41,600 bases of DNA from positions 1-41,600 of the forward strand of contig JADYYN010000105.1 in NCBI GenBank assembly GCA_020853635.1, in the 5' to 3' direction. Every line of letters begins with the position of its first letter. Position 1 is the stretch's first letter. Position numbers and translations under genes: made by a program. A model generated the notes under the pieces. That model was not told the origin of the DNA, ran no database searches, and saw nothing but the letters and a program-made list of their open reading frames with translations. The stretch is from Gemmatimonadaceae bacterium (GTDB taxonomy: Bacteria > Gemmatimonadota > Gemmatimonadetes > Gemmatimonadales > Gemmatimonadaceae). Below, in pieces: positions 1 to 8,331 of this stretch.

Positions 1-660
1 ACCCTGAAGTCCGCGTACGGGATCATGAGGGTGTCACCGAGCGCGCCCTCACGATTCACTCGTACCAGGATCTTCTCGCGCACGACGCGCGGTGTTGATG
101 GCCCAGTCGTACACGTAGGGACCCCCTCCACCGTGCACATACAGCGGACGCAGCTCCGCCGCGTTGGTGAAGATGGGCCACGTCACGTGCAGCGTGTACG
201 TGGAGTCGTACACGTTGAATCGCCGGTTCCCGAAGTCCTGCGCGACGAGGCGGCCGTCGCTGAGCACCGTGAGTCCCGAGACGTTCTCGTACTCGCCCGG
301 CCCCGAGCCCCTCCGCCCGATGACGCCGAGGAATCGCCCGTCGGAACCGTACCGCCGCAGCTCCGTCGACTGCGATTCGTAGACCAGCAGCTCACCACGT
401 GCACTGACCTCCAGTGCACCGATGCGTCCGAACATCGCCTGGTCGGGGCCATCGAGTTGACCGACGCGGAGTTCTTCGACGAGTCACGCCCTGCCCCATG
501 CGCTGCCGGAGATCGTGCGGACGGTGATGGTGTCGGCGAGCGTATCGAGCTCGGCGAGCCACGGGCCGTCGATGGAGCCGGGGGTCGCGTCGCGAGAACT
601 GCAGGCGCCGACGGTGGCGGTGATCGCCAGCGCGAGTCTGACCAGGCGCCGCGTCGTCAC
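1..660 (-). pseudogene. 6-bladed beta-propeller lipoprotein, broken (stop plus frameshift), cut by window edge
   Basis: The product resembles the 6-bladed beta-propeller (NHL-like) lipoproteins that are common in soil bacteria and have no settled function. The GTG at 658-660 overlaps the upstream stop as GTGA. It begins a lipoprotein signal ending in VGAC. After the motif SGSAWGRA the frame meets an in-frame TGA near 484-486, but homology continues directly as LVEELRVGQLDG, then propeller repeats (GSGPGEYENVSGL, GRLVAQDFGNRRFNVYD). At about 91-92 the frame is lost: the expected continuation VVREKILVRVNREGALGD lies one frame over, as if one C of a short run were missing. It then runs off the window. 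A CGA-to-TGA change plus a one-base deletion explains everything seen. Either the gene is decayed or this stretch has sequence errors. Confidence 0.72.
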
Positions 661-2132
661 CGACGCCACTCCGGCATCCGCATGTACCCGGTGAAGCCGA
701 GCGGAAGCACCAGCCCCGTCTGCACATTGATCAGATCGATCACGGGGCCGTTGCGTTCGACCGCAATCCACGCCGCATCCGGAGAGAACGATGCCCATGA
801 GGTGTAGTTCGGCGTGTCGCCGAGCGTCCGGTAGCCCGTTCCGTTCGACGACACGACGAACAACTGCCCGTTCCATGCGCTCACGAGCAAGCCACTGCCG
901 TTCGGCGACCAGCGCACCGACGGAAAGCCACGCTGCGGGAGCTGTGTCGTGGTGCCTGTGAGCGTGTCCACCACGTGCAGAAAGAAGTCGATCTGCCCGC
1001 GATTCGAGATCATCGCCACGTAGCGCCGGTCCGGTGCGGGACTCGGGCAGAGGTCGAACACGCCACCACCGGATCCTGCGACAGGTGAAATGCGCACACT
1101 GTCGGCGCCGCCCGCGCCGACGCCCCAGCGCCACGCCGTCCCCGGTGCCGCACCGCCGTTGTCGATGTGACCATACAGCATCTGGCCATCGGGGGTGATC
1201 TGCGGACACTTCATGGTGCGTCCACCACCGGGTGCGGTGAGCAGCGGCGTGATCGAACCCGTGAGGTCGACGCGGCTGATGCCAGCGTCGATCGCGAACG
1301 CGAGACTCGCACCTCCGGCGAACCACGGCGCGGGGTGAGCGCTCCGCAGACCGAGGAACGCAGGCGACGTGTGCGGGACCAGCGTCTGGAATCCGCTGCC
1401 ATCGAGTTCCATGCGCGCATACACCCACTCACCCACGAGCGGGTTGTCGTCCTTCCGCACCGAGATCACACCGCGCGGCACGATGCTCAACCACGCTGAA
1501 TCCCGGAGCGCACCGACCGTCGCGCGCACGAGTTGACGACTCGGCGCGGCGTTGGCCGTGATCGTCGTACCGACGATGGTGATGCCGGCACTTCCCGCCG
1601 AGTAGGTCGCGGCGTCCGGGCGCGCGTTGCCGTACGCATCGACCACTGTGCCGCGCCACTGCAGCGTATTGCCTTGGTACACGGCGGTGTCCACCGGCAT
1701 GACGACGTCGGTCGCACGGCCGGGCAGCGACGTGATCTCCAGCGAGTCGCTCCACGTCACACCGCCCACGACCACGCGCGCGATCACCCACTCCGCTCCC
1801 GCGGTCGCGAACCGTCCGATGTAGAACCGCGCATCACCCGCGGCGTCCGTGATCGGCGCGACGTATGTGAGGAGCGTCGGATCGGCGGACGCACTCACGC
1901 TCGCAGTCCCGCGCGTGCTCAGCTGCACTGCTGCACCGACGACCGGCGCACGCGCGCTGTCGAGCAGCCGCAGCGACACCGGCTGCGGCGGAGCGAAGAC
2001 CGTATCGGACGCTGATCCGCGGAGGTCGAGGTTGAACCCCGGGGCGAACATCCGCGGCTCGGCAGGTGAATCGCACGCCGCGATCGTACAGACGAGCCCG
2101 ACGAGCACGGACGAACGCAAGGCAGGTGACAT
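657..2132 (-). CDS. Exported lipoprotein with Ig-like domain and TolB/PD40-type beta-propeller
   Basis: About 491 residues. I place the start at the ATG at 2130-2132 because it opens a clean lipoprotein signal (hydrophobic LVGLV segment, lipobox IAAC); the frame is open further upstream but that part is Arg/Ser-rich and not signal-like. The first half has Ig-like (bacterial Big-type) beta features: VVGAAVQLSTRG, DAAGDARFYIGRF, VVDAYGNARPDAATY. The second half repeats blocks such as CPQITPDGQMLYGHI, SVRWSPNGSGLLVSA and SWASFSPDAAWIAVE, the WSPDG pattern of TolB/PD40 beta-propeller blades. It probably sits anchored in a membrane facing the periplasm; the ligand is unknown. Its stop overlaps the start of the broken propeller gene, so the two were translated together. 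Confidence 0.75.
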   Translation of the reverse strand: MSPALRSSVLVGLVCTIAACDSPAEPRMFAPGFNLDLRGSASDTVFAPPQPVSLRLLDSARAPVVGAAVQLSTRGTASVSASADPTLLTYVAPITDAAGDARFYIGRFATAGAEWVIARVVVGGVTWSDSLEITSLPGRATDVVMPVDTAVYQGNTLQWRGTVVDAYGNARPDAATYSAGSAGITIVGTTITANAAPSRQLVRATVGALRDSAWLSIVPRGVISVRKDDNPLVGEWVYARMELDGSGFQTLVPHTSPAFLGLRSAHPAPWFAGGASLAFAIDAGISRVDLTGSITPLLTAPGGGRTMKCPQITPDGQMLYGHIDNGGAAPGTAWRWGVGAGGADSVRISPVAGSGGGVFDLCPSPAPDRRYVAMISNRGQIDFFLHVVDTLTGTTTQLPQRGFPSVRWSPNGSGLLVSAWNGQLFVVSSNGTGYRTLGDTPNYTSWASFSPDAAWIAVERNGPVIDLINVQTGLVLPLGFTGYMRMPEWRR

Positions 2133-2160
2133 CGGCACGGTGCGGGAGACGGAGCGTCGA

Positions 2161-2577
2161 CTACTGCGTCGCGCGCGTACGCTGCACATGCGCCGCGAAG
2201 TTGTCGAGGATCGCCTGCCACCCCGCACGCTGCATCTCCTCGGGATTTTCCTCTTCGCCGTCGAAGGTCACGCGCACCGCCACTCCTGCAGCCGTCTCGC
2301 TGAACTCACCGACCCCCTCCCGGCCACCGAAGGTGTACTCGAGCCGCTGATGAGGTACGACTTTGGTGTACTCGCCTTCGAAGTCGAAACCGAAGGAGCC
2401 ATCCTTGGCCTCCATGCGCGACGAGAACTTCCCGCCCACGCGCAGGTCCACCGACGCGGCGGTGGTGTGCCAGTCGGGTGTCGCGGTGTTCCACACCATG
2501 ATGTCAGCCGGCGTCGTGTAGACGCGCCAGACGTCGGCGATGGGTGCGGCGACGACGGTCGAGACGGTGATCTTCAC
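2161..2577 (-). CDS. SRPBCC / AHSA1-type START-like domain protein
   Basis: 138 residues, GTG start with a GAGAG-like ribosome site upstream. The N-terminus has the typical SRPBCC opening (an ITVSTVVAAPIADVWRVYTTP strand-helix pattern), a middle GGKFSSRMEAKDGSFGFDFEGEY segment like the AHSA1/polyketide-cyclase subfamily, and the C-terminal long helix beginning at GWQAILDNFAAHV that closes the hydrophobic cavity. The size fits a single domain. Members bind small hydrophobic ligands or act as Hsp90 co-activators; nothing here identifies the ligand. It lies downstream of the DUF6487 gene on the same strand with a 60-base gap. The fold assignment is firm; the function is open. Confidence 0.82.
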   Translation of the reverse strand: MKITVSTVVAAPIADVWRVYTTPADIMVWNTATPDWHTTAASVDLRVGGKFSSRMEAKDGSFGFDFEGEYTKVVPHQRLEYTFGGREGVGEFSETAAGVAVRVTFDGEEENPEEMQRAGWQAILDNFAAHVQRTRATQ

Positions 2578-2637
2578 TAGAGTGCTCTCGTGTGAGAAGT
2601 CGGAGTGGGCGTCCGGCGGCGTCGGATCGACACCACG

Positions 2638-2859
2638 TCAGGTCATCGGCGCATACGAATGCAGCACCGCGCACTTCGGGCAGCGATACGTCACGATCGA
2701 CAGTCGCTCCTTCCCACGAAGCTTGATGCCGTACCAGAACGACTTCTCTGGCGTACCGGCGGTCCACTTAGCCACGGTGGGCGAGTTCGCATGCGCGTGG
2801 TCGACGACGAAGCCGACCTCCATGGTCACGCGACAGGTCGGGCAGGTCGGGTCGGTCAT
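2638..2859 (-). CDS. DUF6487-like small zinc-binding protein
   Basis: 73 residues with two CxxC pairs, CPTC near residue 6 and CPKC near residue 60, which together should hold one zinc ion as a ribbon. Between them is the family pattern VVDHAHANSP and GTPEKSFWYGIKLRGKER. I recognise this as the small family annotated DUF6487 in many bacteria; its role is unknown. The ATG start is well placed for the length. It is preceded by a hairpin region and followed by the SRPBCC gene on the same strand, so the two may be co-transcribed. Confidence 0.75.
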   Translation of the reverse strand: MTDPTCPTCRVTMEVGFVVDHAHANSPTVAKWTAGTPEKSFWYGIKLRGKERLSIVTYRCPKCAVLHSYAPMT

Positions 2860-2882
2860 TCGGGCACTTTGAAGGTGTGTTC

Positions 2883-2903
2883 GATTCTCCGTGAAGGAGA
2901 ATC
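2883..2903. terminator. Perfect 8-bp hairpin, possible terminator
   Basis: GATTCTCC at 2883-2890 pairs exactly with GGAGAATC at 2896-2903 around a 5-base loop. It lies in the 138-base gap between the Uma2 gene and the DUF6487 gene, both on the minus strand. There is no clear T-run, so termination is only a guess. The rest of the gap (2904-2997) shows nothing I recognise. Confidence 0.35.
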
Positions 2904-2997
2904 TAACAGCGTGTCGGGGAGATGTTCACGCCAAGTATCGATGAGGCCGCGATACTCTATCGGTTGATGATGCCGCGCATCGTGGCGTCCTCACCCG

Positions 2998-3564
2998 CTA
3001 TCGCACGATCTCATCGAAATACTCCGCCACCCGCATCACGAACGGTTCGACCCCCGTACTCGGCGTCCACTCGAGTATCTCGGTGACAATCTCCGGCTCC
3101 ACATCACCCGGACGCCACCGTTCGATCAGCCGCTGCCCGGCATCGATGATCCAGTACTCTCCCACCGATTCGCTCTGGTAGATCATCCGCTTGCGATACC
3201 GGTCCGCGCGCGCAGTGCTCGGTGAGATCACCTCGACCACCAGCAACAGCGCCTTCACCTCGTCCCAATTCGCCGGCGGACCTCCTGCGCGCGCTGGCAC
3301 CACGAAGAGATCCGGCTGCACGAGGCGGCGCGCGGAGAACGTGATGTCGGCCGGCGCGAAGCGTGTCCACCCAAGCCCATGCCGTCGCACATAGGGCGAG
3401 AGAACGTGGAGCAACGCTTCAATCGCCGACTGATGCGCCCACGTGGGTGACGGCGTCACGAACAGCTCGCCGTCCAGTACCTCGTACCGCATGCCGTCGT
3501 CCGGCAGCGCGAGCGCGCGCTCGACGGTCCAATCCAGATCGGGGACGCGGGAAGGCATGGCCAT
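2998..3564 (-). CDS. Uma2 family (DUF820) restriction-endonuclease-fold protein
   Basis: About 188 residues from the ATG at 3562-3564; an open frame upstream to 3648 looks non-coding. It shows the Uma2 layout: RYEVLDGELFVTPSP near residue 26, then VQPDLFVVPA, then LLLVVEVISPST and DRYRKRMIYQSESVGEYWIID. The Asp of QPDL and the Glu of VEVISP are the PD-(D/E)XK catalytic acids, followed downstream by the usual Lys/Arg-rich helix and Tyr. Uma2 proteins are widespread in cyanobacteria and soil bacteria, often in many copies. Nuclease activity is predicted by fold, but the biological target is not known. It stands alone, with no toxin/antitoxin or modification partner next to it. Confidence 0.85.
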   Translation of the reverse strand: MAMPSRVPDLDWTVERALALPDDGMRYEVLDGELFVTPSPTWAHQSAIEALLHVLSPYVRRHGLGWTRFAPADITFSARRLVQPDLFVVPARAGGPPANWDEVKALLLVVEVISPSTARADRYRKRMIYQSESVGEYWIIDAGQRLIERWRPGDVEPEIVTEILEWTPSTGVEPFVMRVAEYFDEIVR

Positions 3565-3693
3565 ACGGTACGCTCGGCGCGGCGGGAGGGGCAAGGGTGC
3601 ATGCCCCACACTGCCGAGGATCGGACGCAGGTGCGTCATCGATTCCATGCGGCCAAGGGCGAAGATTCTGCAGAGCTCGGTGTCGCCTGAGGA

Positions 3694-4239
3694 CTACGGA
3701 ATCGGAACGTCGTAGCTGCGCGGAGCTCGATGGTGGCCAACCGGGGTGAGATACACCACCCCGACCGTGCAAACGATGGTTGCTGATATCTGCCCGAGGC
3801 ACTCCAGCTGCGCAGCGCTCGTGCGGTCGCCCTGCTTCTTGACTTCGAGGAACATCAGCCGGCCGTCTGGATGGTAGAGGAAGAGATCTGGTTCCCCGCT
3901 CCCTAGACGATGTCGTGGATCGGCGGCGCGCAGCGCTCGAAGGGCAGCGAGCTTCGGCGCGGGCACACGGCGCTCGAGTTCCTCCCGGCCCACCCGTCTG
4001 CGCTCCGATTTCGGATACTGCGGCCCGATCGCATAGTCGGCGAACCCGAACCAGCCTTCTTTGCGGTGGTAGTGACGCAGGACGAAGGCCTCGCCGAAGT
4101 GGTACTTGGGTTGCGTTAGCCAGATATCCGGACGCGCCATGAAGGCAGGGGCGAGCGACTTGTCACCCGACTTCCACCGGGTCAGCTCATCCGGGTCGTA
4201 GTCCAGCACGATCTCTTCGATCGAGAGGCTAGTAGGCAT
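3694..4239 (-). CDS. VRR-NUC domain protein (putative nuclease)
   Basis: 181 residues from the ATG at 4237-4239, which overlaps the end of the upstream DUF1643 gene by 11 bases; the longer frame upstream is in fact the DUF1643 coding region read in another phase. The C-terminal part has the VRR-NUC core: GEPDLFLYHPDGR, LMFLEVKKQGDRTSAAQ and LECLGQI. These give the Asp, Glu-x-Lys and Gln of a PD-(D/E)XK nuclease site. The N-terminal 90 residues (LVLDYDPDEL, FGEAFVLRHYHRKEGWFGFADYA) are of unknown type. VRR-NUC proteins process branched or phage-related DNA. The coupling to DUF1643 suggests one accessory unit. Confidence 0.75.
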   Translation of the reverse strand: MPTSLSIEEIVLDYDPDELTRWKSGDKSLAPAFMARPDIWLTQPKYHFGEAFVLRHYHRKEGWFGFADYAIGPQYPKSERRRVGREELERRVPAPKLAALRALRAADPRHRLGSGEPDLFLYHPDGRLMFLEVKKQGDRTSAAQLECLGQISATIVCTVGVVYLTPVGHHRAPRSYDVPIP

Positions 4240-4728
4240 TGCAAGTCCATGTGTATGGCAGCAGTGTGCGGGGCAGGTAGAGTGGATGCCGCGGACGCCC
4301 CGCCTTGGTCGTCCCGAGTACATGAACAGCGGGCAGCAGAGTCCGAACGCGCTGATCGCGATCGAACAGCTGACCGTGCTCGCCCCAACCGGCAACAACC
4401 GGTTCCGCCTCGCGAGCCAGGCGCCGGAGCCACGTGTCGTTCTCAGGTCCCACAGGATCACGTGCGATCTTCAGCCGCGCCGGGTTCGTGGAGCGGTACG
4501 CGAAGAGATTTCCGACGAGCATCCCCCGTATCCCCAGTCGCGCGCGTAGCCAATGCACCGACGAACGGTCGGGTCGTCCCGACGGGCGTCTGCCGTCGAC
4601 GGGTTGAGCAGCACGGACAGCACCAACGGAGCCCGACGGTCCCATTCCCTACGGAGTGCATACCGATACTTGCCGCACGAAGAGAACTCAGCGGAAGACG
4701 AGAGCGTGCCTCGGCGGATGGTAGTCAC
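4229..4728 (-). pseudogene. DUF1643 family gene with a frameshift in a G5 run
   Basis: Two overlapping frames together make one complete DUF1643 protein of about 166 residues. From the GTG at 4728 the first frame reads [30 protein letters not shown] and [10 protein letters not shown]. The family continuation [41 protein letters not shown] and AGRPRHPLYLP is found one frame over. The switch falls exactly at a run of five C (plus strand 4523-4527, five G in the coding sense); six would restore the frame. DUF1643 has no assigned function. The gene is broken as given, by a real deletion, by slippage that could be reversible, or by a homopolymer sequencing error. Confidence 0.8.
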
Positions 4729-4746
4729 CGGAGCGAGCGCGGCGGC

Positions 4747-5421
4747 CTATTTGATCACTCTGTCGTCCCTCAGCTTCCGCACTGTCTCCGCTGCCATGGA
4801 CGAGATGAGCGAGGGAGTATCGCTGAAGATCGACCCGTTGGTATTGGACGTCGCGATCCACACCACCTCACCGTTCGTCGCATCGTAGAGTCGCGCAGCG
4901 AACGACGCCCAAGGACTCTTCAACGTCCCACCGCCTACTGCTCTACTGGAGCAGCTGGTGGTCGAACTCCACGTCGTGCAACTTGTGACGAATGTCGGTG
5001 GCACATACGTCTCACTGACACCCGCCGCCGTGGGCGACAGGACCAGCGTCGCGTCCACGCGATGCTCGCGAAGTATCCGCTTCAGCTCGTCAGGCGCGTA
5101 CGTGCGCCCCGGAAACAGGATCGTATGGGCTGGAATGAACACGGTGCTGTCCGACTCCCGCATGACGGAACCGTCATTCTTGCGACAGATCGGATCGCAA
5201 ACGATCGTGTCCGGCAAGGTGGACACGGTATTCGTCGGCTCCGCGCGAACAGCCCGCTCGGCGAGCTGCATCATCGCCAAGTCCTGCAGATCCGCGATGA
5301 CAAGCACGCGCATGAAGGCTCGCCCTCGGATCTCGGGCGCCACCATCGAAGTAGTCTTAGTGGTCGCACACGCGGCTGACACCGCGGCCGCTGCGGCCAA
5401 TACGAAGAGCAAGTTCCTCAC
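4747..5421 (-). CDS. Lipoprotein of unknown function
   Basis: 224 residues starting at a GTG preceded by an AGGGA-type ribosome site. The first 18 residues are a lipoprotein signal ending VSAAC. After it come MRVLVIADLQDLAMMQLAE, a block with several Cys (CDPICRKNDG, TSCTTWSS, TSCSSRAVGGG) and a C-terminal SLISSMAAETVRKLRDD. The segment APDELKRILREHRVDATLVLSP followed by a Ser/Thr/Tyr-rich strand and the motif SFAARLYDATNGEVVWIATS recalls outer-membrane lipoproteins that sense or compare cell-envelope state, but I cannot place it in a family. The DUF1643 gene follows after an 18-base gap. Confidence 0.6.
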   Translation of the reverse strand: MRNLLFVLAAAAAVSAACATTKTTSMVAPEIRGRAFMRVLVIADLQDLAMMQLAERAVRAEPTNTVSTLPDTIVCDPICRKNDGSVMRESDSTVFIPAHTILFPGRTYAPDELKRILREHRVDATLVLSPTAAGVSETYVPPTFVTSCTTWSSTTSCSSRAVGGGTLKSPWASFAARLYDATNGEVVWIATSNTNGSIFSDTPSLISSMAAETVRKLRDDRVIK

Positions 5422-5460
5422 TCGGTCCCTACCTCGGCAATGCGTCTACTTGCTCTGAAC

Positions 5461-6774
5461 TCAACGAATCAACTGCACCCGATGATTGATCGGCGACAAC
5501 CACTCCACCCCCCGCGCCGTCACCACCGCATCATCCTCCAACGGGATCCGCAACTTCTTCCCACCCCACTCCGGCATCGGTGTATACGCGAAGAGTTCAA
5601 TGGAGAACAGATTCGACGCCCGCATCTCGAACTTCAACCGCCCCGGATTGAAGAACGCCATCGACGGCCCGATCCCGTGCCCCCAGTCGCCCAGCGAGTG
5701 TGACCCGATGATGAACTCCGTCGACGCATCGTCGCGCACCTGATTGAATCCGCGCATCGGCGTGAATCCCGCCGCCGCGATCGCCGCGATCACCTCGTCC
5801 ATCATCACCTGCGCGGTCTTGCCCGGCTTGGCCGTCTTGCGGATCACCTCGCGCACCTTCACCGCCTGATCGAACGCATGCTGAATGCTCTTCGGCAACG
5901 CCACCTCGCCCGGCTTGAGCACATACGCGATGCGCTTCTGGTCGGTCCACATGTTCAGGTACCCGACGCCGAAATCGATCATGATGATGTCGCCGCGCTG
6001 GATGATGCGGTCGTTCGACGTCGCCTCGATCCCGTTGGGCCCCGTGATATAGATGCTCGGCACCTCGAACGACGACCCCAAGCCACGCTGCAGCGGCTGC
6101 TCCTGGATCCACCACGCCACCTCGGCCAGCGTGGTCACACCGGGGGTGATCACTTCATTGGACAGCGCACGCTCGGCGATCTGCCGGCCCATCTCGGTCG
6201 CATCGCCGAACGCCACGAGCTCGCTCGTCACCCGGCGCGAACTGAAGTCGGAGATGAGTTTCTCCGCCGACGTGATCCGCGACGCATACGTGGGGCCGAG
6301 TGCGGCGACGATCTCCGTGTGCAGCGTGTGCGAGAGCCCGTCGGCCATCCCCATCTCGGTGGAGAGATTGAGGCCGATACGCTTGGGATTGCGCTCCTTC
6401 ACGAACGTGGCGAGGTCGGTGAACGCCGGCGTGGGATCATACGCCCCGCACGCCGCGCGGTTGTGATCGGTCACGTCGATCGCGATACGTTCAATGCGAT
6501 CCCCACCGCGATCCGTGAAGATGAAATACCCGCGCGTCCCCACGTAGCCGCGGCCGAGCATCTCCCAGAGCGGATCGTGATGGCCTTCGCGCATGGCCAC
6601 GATCCACATGTCGATGCCGTTCTCGCGCATGGCCTCGGGCAGGATGCGATCGAATTTCTCACGGCGCATCTCGCAGAGGCGGGCCCAGCGGTTGCGGGCC
6701 TCGAGGTGGGACTGGGCGGTCGCAGGACTAGCCGCGAGGGCGAGGGCGAGGAGGGCAAACGAAAGTCGACGCAT
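5461..6774 (-). CDS. Secreted M24 family metallopeptidase (Xaa-Pro peptidase-like)
   Basis: 437 residues with a Sec signal ending at ATAQ near residue 21. The C-terminal half is the pita-bread fold of methionyl aminopeptidase/prolidase: IMIDFGVGY and NMWTDQKR give the two Asp ligands, GDWGHGIG the His, NLFSIELFAYT and IPLEDDAVV the two Glu. All five dinuclear metal ligands are therefore present. The N-terminal half is a creatinase-like domain (MREGHHDPLWEMLGRGYVGTRG, GYFIFTD). It should cleave peptides in the periplasm, probably at Xaa-Pro or another N-terminal bond. It ends the long minus-strand run; a 51-base gap separates it from the gene before. Confidence 0.88.
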   Translation of the reverse strand: MRRLSFALLALALAASPATAQSHLEARNRWARLCEMRREKFDRILPEAMRENGIDMWIVAMREGHHDPLWEMLGRGYVGTRGYFIFTDRGGDRIERIAIDVTDHNRAACGAYDPTPAFTDLATFVKERNPKRIGLNLSTEMGMADGLSHTLHTEIVAALGPTYASRITSAEKLISDFSSRRVTSELVAFGDATEMGRQIAERALSNEVITPGVTTLAEVAWWIQEQPLQRGLGSSFEVPSIYITGPNGIEATSNDRIIQRGDIIMIDFGVGYLNMWTDQKRIAYVLKPGEVALPKSIQHAFDQAVKVREVIRKTAKPGKTAQVMMDEVIAAIAAAGFTPMRGFNQVRDDASTEFIIGSHSLGDWGHGIGPSMAFFNPGRLKFEMRASNLFSIELFAYTPMPEWGGKKLRIPLEDDAVVTARGVEWLSPINHRVQLIR

Positions 6775-6825
6775 GACGGCGGGGGCGAGCGGTGAGAGGC
6801 GGGACTGACTCCTGCCCTCAAACTA

Positions 6826-7710
6826 CTACCGATCCGGCGGCACCGTCCCCTGCGACTTCGCCTCCGCTTCCTTCCGCTCCCGCTCCTTCCGCTCTCTCAA
6901 CGCCCGCACCGCCGAGTAGAAGTCGTCGTCCCGCTGCTGCCGCTCCGCCTGCTCCATGATCTCCGAGCGGAACGAACTCAACCGACGCGCCCGGTCCATC
7001 GCGGTCGGGTTCCCCTGCGCGTTGTTCATCGGCAAGAGGGCGAGTAGCGCGGTGGGAATGGAGAAATCACCGAGCCGGATGAACTTGGGATCGATGCCGT
7101 ACTTCTTCCCGCCGCGCGAGAACGTCCAGTCGCCCGGCGTACGCCCCGCCTCCGGTGTCACACGACGCAGCGAATCGAGATACGCCTCGGCGGTCGCATT
7201 CAGGATGATCTGCAACGAGTCCGCACGTGTGAGCGGGATGAGCGGCGCTTCGACCACATCCGTCTCGCGTGACCAGAGCCGCGGGTCGTTGAACGACGGA
7301 CGCAAGCCCGACGTCGGGCCACCACCGCCGATCAGCGGACCTGTGCCACCCTCGACTGAACGCCCAGGACCCGCGGGTGCAGCTGGCACACCGGTCGGAA
7401 CGGTCGTCGGCGCAACGAACACCGGCGCAGGCTCGGCATTCGGATCGGTGCTCACCGGACGATCATCCCCACCATCGCGCGGCGCCTCACGACTCGGCCC
7501 CGTGCCCTGTGGCACCACCGGGATGAAGCTGATGCGCTCCGGCATGACCGCACGCCCCTGATCATCGCGCAGCAACTCGAACGCGATGGGCACAAGAAAG
7601 CTCGGCACGACCACGAACATGATCGCCAACTGTAGGAAGAACGCCGCCACCGACGCGCGCGGATCACCGCGGCGCGTCGGGAGCAAACGGATCTTCCGCG
7701 GCTGCTTCAC
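6826..7710 (-). CDS. Membrane-anchored protein of unknown function
   Basis: 294 residues, GTG start overlapping the stop of the upstream hydrolase gene (GTGA). After a basic N-terminus there is one membrane segment at about 24-46 (FFLQLAIMFVVVPSFLVPIA), then a Pro/Gly/Ala-rich linker (about 75-135), a compact part around RADSLQIILNATAEAYLDSLRR and GGKKYGIDPKFIRLGDFSIP, and a charged helical tail (RERKERERKEAEAK). A single anchor, proline-rich spacer and periplasmic end recall TonB-like energy transducers, but no TonB C-terminal domain is visible. I do not recognise the family. Confidence 0.65.
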   Translation of the reverse strand: MKQPRKIRLLPTRRGDPRASVAAFFLQLAIMFVVVPSFLVPIAFELLRDDQGRAVMPERISFIPVVPQGTGPSREAPRDGGDDRPVSTDPNAEPAPVFVAPTTVPTGVPAAPAGPGRSVEGGTGPLIGGGGPTSGLRPSFNDPRLWSRETDVVEAPLIPLTRADSLQIILNATAEAYLDSLRRVTPEAGRTPGDWTFSRGGKKYGIDPKFIRLGDFSIPTALLALLPMNNAQGNPTAMDRARRLSSFRSEIMEQAERQQRDDDFYSAVRALRERKERERKEAEAKSQGTVPPDR

Positions 7711-8321
7711 GCGTCAGCCACCACCGGACTGCGCACCATGCTCCACCCGACCACCTCGACCTCCACGACATCGCCGGCCTGCAATGGGCCTACCCCTTCA
7801 GGCGTGCCCGTGATCACTACATCGCCCGGCTCCAGCGTCATCGCCTGCGAGATGAAGCTCAACAGGTCCGGGATCGCGAAGAGCATGTCCTTGCTATGTC
7901 CCCGCTGACGTACTGAACCGTTTACTCGCGTGATCAGTTCGAGGTCGGCGAAATCGGGCGTGCCCTGCTTCTCGGCGCCCATCGGGCAGAATGTGTCGTA
8001 GCCCTTGGCGCGCCACCACTGCACGTCGCTCTTCTGCAGGTCGCGCGCGCTGATGTCGTTCACCGCCACCACGCCTCGCACCGCCGCGGCTGCCTGCCCC
8101 GGCGTCGCCTTGCGGATGGTCGTGCCGATCACCAAACCGATCTCACCCTCGAAGTCGATCCGCCCGATGCCCTGCGGCAGCACCACGGCCTCGCCGTCGG
8201 CGATCACCGAGGACGGCGGCTTGAGGAACACCACAGGCGTGGTCGGGACCTCGTTGCCGAGTTCCTTGGCGTGCTCGCGGTAGTTCCGGCCCACGCAGAT
8301 GATTTTTCCGGGTCGTCGCAT
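7707..8321 (-). CDS. Fumarylacetoacetate hydrolase (FAH) family protein
   Basis: 204 residues, the short single-domain form of the family. Visible signatures: KIICVGRNYREHAKELG at the N-terminus, the metal-binding GRIDFEGEIGLVIG with its two Glu, the GVVAVNDISARDLQ segment, then DTFCPMG and the C-terminal LEPGDVVITGTPEGVG. These are the hallmarks of 2-hydroxyhepta-2,4-diene-1,7-dioate isomerase, acylpyruvase (FAHD1-like) or oxaloacetate decarboxylase enzymes with a Mg or Mn ion. The substrate cannot be told from sequence; length and the NYREHAKE motif favour an acylpyruvase/oxaloacetate-type enzyme. It is cytosolic, 10 bases after the helicase gene. Confidence 0.88.
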   Translation of the reverse strand: MRRPGKIICVGRNYREHAKELGNEVPTTPVVFLKPPSSVIADGEAVVLPQGIGRIDFEGEIGLVIGTTIRKATPGQAAAAVRGVVAVNDISARDLQKSDVQWWRAKGYDTFCPMGAEKQGTPDFADLELITRVNGSVRQRGHSKDMLFAIPDLLSFISQAMTLEPGDVVITGTPEGVGPLQAGDVVEVEVVGWSMVRSPVVADA

Positions 8322-8331
8322 CCTTGAAAAT

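Noticed and set aside
2998-4728. Defence island (Uma2, VRR-NUC, DUF1643 side by side)
   Set aside because: No modification enzyme, toxin/antitoxin pair, integrase or known defence partner is present; one of the three is frameshifted.
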